Source: Lachnospiraceae bacterium (GTDB taxonomy: Bacteria > Bacillota_A > Clostridia > Lachnospirales > Lachnospiraceae). Taken from it: 11,417 nucleotides of DNA. Below the pieces are notes generated by a model. That model was not told where the DNA came from. It did no database searches and saw nothing but the letters and a program-made list of their open reading frames with translations. The stretch covers positions 1-11,417 of the forward strand of contig JAILCT010000141.1 in NCBI GenBank assembly GCA_024690425.1, in the 5' to 3' direction. The translations under genes and the position numbers were made by a program. This document shows, in pieces, positions 5,360-11,417 of the stretch (within the stretch, counting starts at the first letter, position 1; each line of letters starts with the position of its first letter).

Positions 5360-7399
5360 ATGAAGATAGGAAGAGCTGATCTTGGCGTTGCGCTGTATCT
5401 TCTTTGCGCCTTCATATTCCTGATAATCCCCATTCCGTCAGGCCTTCTTGACATATGTCTTGCACTTAATATGTCCGTAGCCTTCGCGATCCTTTTTAAT
5501 TCGATGTTCGCCAAGGAAGTCCTGGATATGTCGTTTTATCCTACCATGCTTCTGTTTACGACCCTTTTCCGTATTTCGCTGAATGTATCATCGACGAGGC
5601 TTATACTTACTACCGGTTCTCCCGGTAACGTTGTTGAGACGTTCGGAAGCTTCGTCGGCGGCGGCGATCTGGTTATGGGATCGATCGTCTTTATCATACT
5701 GATAATCATCCAGTTTATGGTCATCAATAAAGGTTCTGAGCGTGTTGCTGAGGTAACGGCGAGGTTCACGCTTGATGCCATGCCCGGTAAGCAGATGGCC
5801 ATTGATGCAGATCTGAATACCGGAGCCATTACGGATGAAGAAGCCAAGAAGAGAAGGGATAAGATCCAGGAAGAATCAAGCTTCTTCGGTTCCATGGATG
5901 GTGCGGTCAAGTATGTTAAGGGAGATGCAACAGCCGGTCTTATCATTACGGCAGTTAATATCGTCGGCGGTATCATCATGGGAATGACCAGGAACGGGCT
6001 TGATTTTCAGGCTGCCCTTCAGAAATATGCAATACTTACCATAGGTGACGGCCTTGTATCGCAGATACCTTCGCTTGTCATATCACTGTCAACAGGTATC
6101 CTTGTAACCAAGGGCGGTAAGGAAGCGGATTTCGGCAATATCATCGTAAAGCAGCTCTTCGGTATGCCGAGAGCCCTGTATATAACAGGCGCAATACTTG
6201 CCTTCCTGGGTGTGTTCACCCCCCTCAACCTGCTGCTCTTTGTTGGGTTTGGAGCCATCTTCATCGTATGTGGAAGGATGGTTGCCAACACTCTTGAGGA
6301 ATCCAAGGTTGAAGCTCAGGTAGATGAGAGTGAGGCGGAGGCCGAAGAGATCAGGAAGCCGGAGAATGTTGTATCGCTCCTTCAGGTTGACCCGATAGAG
6401 CTGGAGTTCGGTTACGGGATCATTCCCCTTGCGGATGTTAATCAGGGCGGTGACCTTCTTGACCGTGTTGTAATGATCAGAAGACAGGTTGCCTTAGAAC
6501 TTGGTACAGTCGTGCCGATCATACGTCTGAGGGATAACATACAGCTTAATCCGAACCAGTATATCATCAAGATAAAGGGTATCCAGGTATCGGAAGGTGA
6601 GATACTGTTCGATCATTACATGGCAATGAACCCCGGTTATGTTGAGGAGGAGATCTCAGGTATACCTACGACCGAGCCTTCGTTCAACCTGCCGGCAACA
6701 TGGATCACGGAATCACAGCGTGAGAGGGCCGAGAGCCTCGGATATACGGTAGTCGATCCTCCGTCGATCATAGCTACACACTTAACGGAGATAATCAGAC
6801 AGCATATTGCCGAGCTTATGACAAGGCAGGATGTACAGAACCTCGTAAACAACCTGAAGGAATCCAATCCTTCGCTCGTCGACGAGCTTACACCTAAGCT
6901 TCTTGGTCTCGGCGAGATACAGAAGGTACTGCAGAACCTCTTAAGAGAGGGCATTTCAATAAGAGACCTTCTTACGATATTTGAAACCCTTGCCGATCAT
7001 GCAGTGATCTCAAGAGACACTGACATACTGACAGAGTATGTAAGACAGTCCCTGAAGCGTGCGATATCAGCCAAATATTTCCCGGCAAATGAAGCCACTC
7101 AGGTAGTAACCTTGGATCCCAAGATCGAACAGGAGATAATGGCATCGGTCAAGCAGACGGAACAGGGAGCCTACCTTACCCTGGATCCGGAGAGGACCAA
7201 GGCCATCATGAATTCGGTAAGAATAGAAACAGATAAGCTTGAGAAGCTCGGAAAGAGCCTTATCATAATAACATCCCCGATAGTCAGGATGTATTTCAAA
7301 AAACTGACCGAGGATTACTTCAAGGACCTTGTGGTCGTATCCTACAATGAAGTGGACAGCAATGTTGAATTACAATCCGTCGGAATGGTGACAGCTTAA
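5360..7399 (+). CDS. flhA: Flagellar type III export protein FlhA
   Basis: FlhA is the nine-copy export component with a membrane domain and a cytoplasmic ring that docks chaperone-substrate complexes. From ATG 5360 it has 679 residues, normal for the family; starting at GTG 5351 would add three residues but overlaps the ribosome site. The first 310 residues are membrane-rich, with LLCAFIFLIIPIPSGLLDI, the conserved RISLNVSSTRLIL, ERVAEVTARFTLDAMPGKQM at about 127-147, KGDATAG at 187-193 (a conserved Asp-bearing loop linked to energy use in the family), and LTIGDGLVSQIPSLVISL. A charged linker near 315-335 (rich in Glu) leads to the cytoplasmic domain (about 340-679), which includes YGIIPLADVNQGGDLLDRV and LLREGISIRDLLTIFETL. 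The stop overlaps the flhF ATG by one base. Confidence 0.97.
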   Translation: MKIGRADLGVALYLLCAFIFLIIPIPSGLLDICLALNMSVAFAILFNSMFAKEVLDMSFYPTMLLFTTLFRISLNVSSTRLILTTGSPGNVVETFGSFVGGGDLVMGSIVFIILIIIQFMVINKGSERVAEVTARFTLDAMPGKQMAIDADLNTGAITDEEAKKRRDKIQEESSFFGSMDGAVKYVKGDATAGLIITAVNIVGGIIMGMTRNGLDFQAALQKYAILTIGDGLVSQIPSLVISLSTGILVTKGGKEADFGNIIVKQLFGMPRALYITGAILAFLGVFTPLNLLLFVGFGAIFIVCGRMVANTLEESKVEAQVDESEAEAEEIRKPENVVSLLQVDPIELEFGYGIIPLADVNQGGDLLDRVVMIRRQVALELGTVVPIIRLRDNIQLNPNQYIIKIKGIQVSEGEILFDHYMAMNPGYVEEEISGIPTTEPSFNLPATWITESQRERAESLGYTVVDPPSIIATHLTEIIRQHIAELMTRQDVQNLVNNLKESNPSLVDELTPKLLGLGEIQKVLQNLLREGISIRDLLTIFETLADHAVISRDTDILTEYVRQSLKRAISAKYFPANEATQVVTLDPKIEQEIMASVKQTEQGAYLTLDPERTKAIMNSVRIETDKLEKLGKSLIIITSPIVRMYFKKLTEDYFKDLVVVSYNEVDSNVELQSVGMVTA

Positions 7400-8598
7400 T
7401 GATAATAAAGAAGTTTCAGGGAAAAACAGAAGAGGAAGCAACAGTACTTGCCAGAAAGGAACTCGGCAGTTCCGCAGTTATCATGAATGTAAGGAACGTA
7501 AAGGGCAAGGGTCTGTTTGCTATATTTAAAAAGCCCTTTGTCGAGGTTACGGCTGCTCTTGAGGATGAGCCGGAGAGACCCTCGTATAAGCCTATACTTC
7601 CCGCAGCTACCGTAAGAAGGACGGTTCAGAACGCAATCGAAGAGGCTGAACAGGTAAAGGACCCGGTCAACCATCCCGCACCCGCTCAGGTAAGGTCCGA
7701 TCAGGTGGAATCGCTCGAGGAGAAGCTTGAGAGCCTTCACTCTCTTATAGAACAGCAGATGGTAAAGGATTCGGGGGAGAGTGACTTTGATTCGGAGGCT
7801 GATGAGCATATGGCCTTCTTCAAGCTTATTTACAATACCCTTATCGATAACGAAGTTGATGAGAAATACGCCAATGAGATAATAGATGAACTTGGCAAGA
7901 TCAAAAAGTCAGGATCAGGAATAGATATCTTCCTTGCCAACATTTACCAGAAGATGATCCTCCAGTTCGGTCAGCCTTCGGTCATAACACCGGCAGAAGA
8001 AGGAGCGAAGCTGGTCTTCTTCATAGGCCCCACGGGAGTGGGTAAGACAACAACGATTGCCAAGATAGCAAGTAAGCTGAATGTTGACGACAAGAAGAAG
8101 GTAGCCCTTCTGACAACCGATACATACAGGATAGCGGCGGCAGAGCAGCTTCGGACTTATGCCAATATCCTTGATGCCCCTTTCAGGGTAATCTATACAG
8201 AGGATGAGATAAAGACTGCACTCGTGGACTTTAAGGATTTCGATTATATCCTTGTCGATACAGCGGGACATTCACATCATAATGAAGCACAGAAGAGCGC
8301 AATGAAGGAATTCCTTCACTGCGTGGACGACATTATCGAGAAGGAAGTATATCTTGTTGTGAGTGCCACCACTAAGTATCGCGATCTTTTGAGCATTGCG
8401 GATGCCTATTCGGAAATGACAGGCTATAAGCTCATATTTACCAAGCTTGATGAGACGACTACACTGGGTAATCTTTTTAACTTAAAGAAGCACACGGGTG
8501 CCCAGATGTCATATATAACATGCGGTCAGAACGTTCCGGATGATATCGAACAGTTCAGCCCGCAGAATACGGTGAAGCAGCTACTGGGAGGCAGATAG
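7399..8598 (+). CDS. flhF: Flagellar placement GTPase FlhF (SRP54-type)
   Basis: FlhF is an SRP-family GTPase that marks where flagella are built and works with FlhG. This copy has 399 residues. The N-terminal domain (about 1-90, MIIKKFQGKTEEEA) and a charged linker/N-domain (about 90-200) precede the GTPase domain. G1 is GPTGVGKTT at 210-218. The SRP-type TTDTYRIAAAEQLRTYANIL follows at about 234-253. G3 is D287-T-A-G290, and G4 is TKLD at 348-351, followed by TTTLGNL. The residue after DTAG is His (DTAGHSHHN), where SRP-type GTPases usually have Arg. The start overlaps the flhA stop (TAATG), with GGTGA at 7386-7390 as a ribosome site, so translation is likely coupled. flhG starts one base after the stop, as expected for an interacting pair. 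Confidence 0.96.
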   Translation: MIIKKFQGKTEEEATVLARKELGSSAVIMNVRNVKGKGLFAIFKKPFVEVTAALEDEPERPSYKPILPAATVRRTVQNAIEEAEQVKDPVNHPAPAQVRSDQVESLEEKLESLHSLIEQQMVKDSGESDFDSEADEHMAFFKLIYNTLIDNEVDEKYANEIIDELGKIKKSGSGIDIFLANIYQKMILQFGQPSVITPAEEGAKLVFFIGPTGVGKTTTIAKIASKLNVDDKKKVALLTTDTYRIAAAEQLRTYANILDAPFRVIYTEDEIKTALVDFKDFDYILVDTAGHSHHNEAQKSAMKEFLHCVDDIIEKEVYLVVSATTKYRDLLSIADAYSEMTGYKLIFTKLDETTTLGNLFNLKKHTGAQMSYITCGQNVPDDIEQFSPQNTVKQLLGGR

Positions 8599-8599
8599 A

Positions 8600-9499
8600 A
8601 TGGATCAGGCGTCACAACTTCGCAATATAATAAAGATGAACGCCCAGCCCGGGATGCGTCCTACAGCCAGGGTTATCACCGTAACAAGCGGAAAGGGCGG
8701 TGTCGGCAAGTCAAATGTTTCGATAAATCTGGCCGTCCAGCTCAGGAAGCTGGGACAGAGGGTTATAATATTTGATGCCGATTTCGGGCTGGCAAATATA
8801 GAGGTAATGTTCGGTGCCATACCCAAGCACAATCTGGGTGATCTTATCTATCAGGGCAAGAACATAAGGGAGATAATCACAGTCGGTCCCATGGACATAG
8901 GTTTCATATCCGGAGGTTCCGGTATTGCGGGGCTTACCAACCTGGGACGTGATTATATAAACTATCTTATACAGAATCTTGCAGAGCTTGATATGCTGGC
9001 TGATGTTATAATAATAGACACGGGAGCCGGAATATCGGATGCGGTTATTGAGTTCCTGGTAGCGAGCGGTGAGGTACTTCTTGTCACCACACCCGAGCCT
9101 ACATCCATAACCGATTCCTATTCACTCCTGAAGGCCCTTAACAGGCATGTGAGGTTTAACAAGGAGATGACCACGATAAAGGTCATAGCCAATAAGGTAC
9201 GGAGTCCGGAGGAAGGCCAGCAGCTGTACAACAAGCTGAACGCCGTGGTCAGCAGGTATCTTAAGATTCCGATAAGATATCTGGGATATGTGCCTGAGGA
9301 TTCACAGCTTGTAAAGGCTGTAATGCAGCAGACACCAATATCCATTGACAGTCCGAATGCCAAGTCATCAAGAGCTTTTGAGAATCTTGCATACGTACTG
9401 ACAAACAATGCAAATGAAGTAACATTCAAGAAACATGGAATGACCGGATTTTTTGCCAACATGGTCAGGGGGATCAAGAACAGGGAATGGCAACAGTAA
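8600..9499 (+). CDS. flhG: Flagellar number regulator FlhG (MinD-like ATPase, YlxH)
   Basis: FlhG (299 residues) is a ParA/MinD-family ATPase that limits flagellar number and position and stimulates FlhF. Residues 2-7 (DQASQLR) match the DQAxxLR motif that activates the FlhF GTPase in B. subtilis. The deviant Walker A is GKGGVGKS at 31-38, the switch region is DADFGLAN at 59-66, and Walker B/switch II is IIIDTGAG with D140. The C terminus has an amphipathic stretch with GFFANMVRGIKNR, resembling the membrane-targeting helix of MinD-like proteins. ATG 8600 has GGGAGG at 8586-8591, 8 bases upstream. MinD itself is an alternative by fold, but the DQAxxLR motif and the adjacent flhF settle the name. 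Confidence 0.95.
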   Translation: MDQASQLRNIIKMNAQPGMRPTARVITVTSGKGGVGKSNVSINLAVQLRKLGQRVIIFDADFGLANIEVMFGAIPKHNLGDLIYQGKNIREIITVGPMDIGFISGGSGIAGLTNLGRDYINYLIQNLAELDMLADVIIIDTGAGISDAVIEFLVASGEVLLVTTPEPTSITDSYSLLKALNRHVRFNKEMTTIKVIANKVRSPEEGQQLYNKLNAVVSRYLKIPIRYLGYVPEDSQLVKAVMQQTPISIDSPNAKSSRAFENLAYVLTNNANEVTFKKHGMTGFFANMVRGIKNREWQQ

Positions 9500-9517
9500 A
9501 GGAAGAGGAGAGCGCAT

Positions 9518-10243
9518 ATGTTATCGAAATACGTTAAACTGGGAGACAAGCTTGAACTTGAGACAATCGATAATTCCAAGGGCAGGAACGAGCTTAGCGA
9601 AAAGAAGAATTACAGGAGCCAGGTATATGACATCGTTTCGGAGGATCAGATAAAGATCGCCATGCCGATGGAACAGGGTAAGGTCATCCTTCTGCCTGTT
9701 GACGGTGAATACAACATATGCTTTTACACGCAGACCGGCTTATACCAATGTCTCGCCCGCGTTATCGACAGGTATAAATCCGACAATATCTTCGTTCTTG
9801 TTATGGAACTGACAACTGATATAAGGAAATATCAGAGACGTGAATATTACCGTCTTAACTGTGTACTTGACATGAAGGCAAGGAGCGTGAGTGACCTCTC
9901 GGGCGATAAGGGGCCTACAGAGCAGGTTCATTTCCTTGACACGGACTTGACTTTCTCAAACGGTACCATGGTCGATATAAGCGGAGGCGGTGCAAGGTTC
10001 ATATCCAGGGACCGTTATCCCAAGGGAAGCAATATTCAGTTCGCCTTTACACTCTTTGTTAATGGTAAGCTGACCGAGTATAAGCTTCTCGGACGTGTAT
10101 TATATTCAGAAGAGCTCGAATCAAGAGCCGGATCCTACGAACACCGGATACAGTTCATCAATATCATGAATGATGAACGTGAGAGCATTATCAAGTTTAT
10201 CTTCGAGGAAGAGAGAAAAATAAGGCGCAGGGAGAAGGGGTGA
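9518..10243 (+). CDS. PilZ-domain flagellar brake protein (YcgR/YpfA-like)
   Basis: This 241-residue protein has two parts. Residues about 1-98 look like the beta-rich YcgR N-terminal domain (LGDKLELET..., then GKVILLPVDGEYNICFYTQTG). Residues about 103-235 are a PilZ domain. Both c-di-GMP-binding motifs are present: RxxxR as R108-E-Y-Y-R112 (within QRREYYRLN) and D153-I-S155-G-G-G158 (DISGGG). YcgR-type proteins bind c-di-GMP and slow or bias the motor through FliG/FliM or MotA, as B. subtilis YpfA/DgrA and E. coli YcgR do. A strong GAGGAG at 9505-9510 serves ATG 9518. The gene stands 18 bases after flhG and 4 bases before cheB, inside the fla/che operon, so it should be made together with the motor. 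The exact target cannot be read from the sequence. Confidence 0.93.
   Translation: MLSKYVKLGDKLELETIDNSKGRNELSEKKNYRSQVYDIVSEDQIKIAMPMEQGKVILLPVDGEYNICFYTQTGLYQCLARVIDRYKSDNIFVLVMELTTDIRKYQRREYYRLNCVLDMKARSVSDLSGDKGPTEQVHFLDTDLTFSNGTMVDISGGGARFISRDRYPKGSNIQFAFTLFVNGKLTEYKLLGRVLYSEELESRAGSYEHRIQFINIMNDERESIIKFIFEEERKIRRREKG
10237..10243 (+). promoter_or_regulatory. Ribosome binding site for the TTG start of cheB
   Basis: GGGGTGA overlaps the stop of the PilZ gene and lies 4 bases before TTG 10248; a further GGAGAAGG lies just upstream. The reading from TTG begins KKKILIIDDSALMRR, an ideal receiver-domain N terminus, and no ATG or GTG is available at that position. Confidence 0.7.
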
Positions 10244-10247
10244 TAAA

Positions 10248-11417
10248 TTGAAAAAGAAAATACTTATCATAGATGACTCTGCACTCATGAGAAGGGTCCT
10301 ATGTGATATAATCAATTCAGACGACAGATTTGAAGTGGCTGAGTACGCAGTAGACGGAGCGGACGGATTCAAAAAAGTATGTGCAAAATCATACGATGCA
10401 GTGGTCCTCGATGTGTATATGCCGAAGATGACGGGTCTTGAGCTGCTCAGGGAGATGCAGAAGAGCAAGGTTTATGCGAATGTCCTTATGGCAAGCACAA
10501 CGACCGGTGAAGGAGCGAAGGAGACCATAGAAGCTCTGGAACTCGGCGCTGTTGACTTTATAAGGAAGCCCGAGAATGTTGCAGATGCAAGGCATGTCGA
10601 CTTCAGGGCCAGATTTCTGGCACTGCTTGATGTCGTATCCAAGGCTAATCCATCACATATGGCAATGGCCGGATCATTGGGAAATGCCAATCGGGCGAGA
10701 ACATTTGTCTCAAGATACGATGTCAACTTCCACAACAAACCGGGTTCAATATCTACGGGCCAGACATTACGTGCGGGTGATGTGAAGGCTGTCGGAGGGG
10801 CGAAACCGGCTGCACCTGAACCGAAGAAGGATTACCCCAAGGTTCCGGGGAAGAAGATAGTTGCAATCGCATCGTCAACCGGAGGCCCCAAGGCTCTTCA
10901 GGAAGTTATTCCCAAGCTTCCCAAGGAACTGAAGGCACCGGTGCTTCTTGTACAGCATATGCCCAAGGGATTTACGGGTTCGCTTGCAGCAAGGCTTAAT
11001 GAACTTAGCTATATCGATGTCACGGAGGCTAAGGAAGGTGAACCCCTTCTGAATGGCCATGTGTACATCGCACCGGGCGGAGCGCATCTTAATGCGATAA
11101 GGGCTGTCGGAGGCACTAAGATCCACATGTCCGATGAACCGGCAAGGGAAGGTGTTAAACCTTGCGCCAATTATATGTATGAGTCACTGGCGGGAGCCAA
11201 CTACGATGAAGTTGTCTGTGTGGTGCTTACCGGGATGGGCTGTGACGGCACAGCCGGTATAATTAACTTGAAGAAGAGTCAGAAGGTGCGAGTGATCGCG
11301 CAGAACGAGGAGAGCTGTACGGTATACGGAATGCCGAGATCTATCGTTGATGGTGGCTTGGCAGATGATATTGTACCGCTTTCGGAGGTTGCGGATCATA
11401 TCATTAAGAACGTGGGG
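10248..11417 (+). CDS. cheB: Chemotaxis protein-glutamate methylesterase CheB (3' end outside window)
   Basis: CheB removes methyl groups from (and deamidates) chemoreceptors when phosphorylated by CheA. The open frame starts at TTG and runs 390 codons to the window edge with no stop, so only a short C-terminal end is missing. Residues 3-125 are a receiver domain: D9/D10, phosphoacceptor D55 (VVLDVYMPKMTG), and K107 (FIRKPEN). A linker of about 70 residues (130-200), rich in Ala/Pro/Lys, follows. The esterase domain begins near 203 and has the catalytic triad S210 (ASSTGGPKAL), H237 (QHMPKGFT) and D333 (TGMGCDGT). It also has IAPGGAHL at 274-281. At 390 or more residues it is longer than the usual 345-360, mainly in the linker. 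It follows the PilZ gene by 4 bases; cheA would be expected next, outside the window. Confidence 0.96.
   Translation, partial: MKKKILIIDDSALMRRVLCDIINSDDRFEVAEYAVDGADGFKKVCAKSYDAVVLDVYMPKMTGLELLREMQKSKVYANVLMASTTTGEGAKETIEALELGAVDFIRKPENVADARHVDFRARFLALLDVVSKANPSHMAMAGSLGNANRARTFVSRYDVNFHNKPGSISTGQTLRAGDVKAVGGAKPAAPEPKKDYPKVPGKKIVAIASSTGGPKALQEVIPKLPKELKAPVLLVQHMPKGFTGSLAARLNELSYIDVTEAKEGEPLLNGHVYIAPGGAHLNAIRAVGGTKIHMSDEPAREGVKPCANYMYESLAGANYDEVVCVVLTGMGCDGTAGIINLKKSQKVRVIAQNEESCTVYGMPRSIVDGGLADDIVPLSEVADHIIKNVG

Noticed and set aside
5536..5979. 147-residue open frame on the - strand opposite flhA
   Set aside because: Antisense to one of the most conserved parts of FlhA, with no independent support.
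9118..9579. 153-residue open frame on the - strand, hydrophobic, opposite flhG
   Set aside because: Its hydrophobic content comes from the complement of Lys/Glu/Asn codons in flhG. It spans the flhG-PilZ junction and has no sign of a start site.
9969..9980. GTCGATATAAGC inside the PilZ gene resembling a sigma-28 -10 box
   Set aside because: It encodes the conserved VDIS part of the PilZ motif. The possible upstream CAAA is not a convincing -35, and there is no gene start just downstream.

Overview
The window is a continuous stretch of a large flagellar/chemotaxis (fla/che) operon. All thirteen genes are on the + strand, packed with gaps of -1 to 59 bases, and the window opens and closes inside genes. 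The order is fliM (3' tail only), fliY, cheY, fliO, fliP, fliQ, fliR, flhB, flhA, flhF, flhG, a PilZ-domain gene, and cheB (3' end missing). This matches the Bacillus/Clostridium fla/che layout (fliM-fliY-cheY-fliZ(O)-fliPQR-flhB-flhA-flhF-flhG-cheB...), with a PilZ gene between flhG and cheB. A CheC-FliN fusion (fliY) instead of plain fliN, mid-range GC, frequent AUA and AGG/AGA codons, strong GGAGG-type ribosome sites and TTG starts point to a motile Firmicute of class Clostridia, plausibly Lachnospiraceae (Butyrivibrio/Roseburia-like). The family assignment is inference, not proof.

Layout. Bases 1-1786 encode the switch and its signal: the end of FliM, FliY (CheY-P-binding N terminus, two-site CheC phosphatase domain, long Pro- and Met/Gly-rich linker, FliN domain) and CheY. 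Bases 1787-5310 encode FliO, FliP, FliQ, FliR and FlhB of the flagellar type III export gate. Bases 5360-7399 encode FlhA, the gate's large cytoplasmic-ring protein. Bases 7399-9499 encode the FlhF GTPase and FlhG ATPase pair that sets flagellar position and number. Bases 9518-10243 encode a YcgR-like PilZ protein, a probable c-di-GMP-responsive motility brake. Bases 10248-11417 encode the receptor methylesterase CheB, which is still open at the window edge.

How they work together. FliP/Q/R with FlhB and FlhA form the export gate, and FliO helps assemble it. FlhF and FlhG decide where and how many basal bodies form. FliM and FliY form the cytoplasmic switch that CheY-P binds, while FliY also removes phosphate from CheY-P. 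CheB resets receptor methylation. The PilZ protein would add second-messenger control of rotation.

No tRNA, rRNA, CRISPR, insertion sequence, terminator or convincing internal promoter was seen. I found no unknown system. The main points of interest are the 8-residue Met/Gly repeat in the FliY linker, small inverted repeats in the two largest intergenic gaps, codon bias in cheY, and a changed residue in the FlhF DTAG motif.
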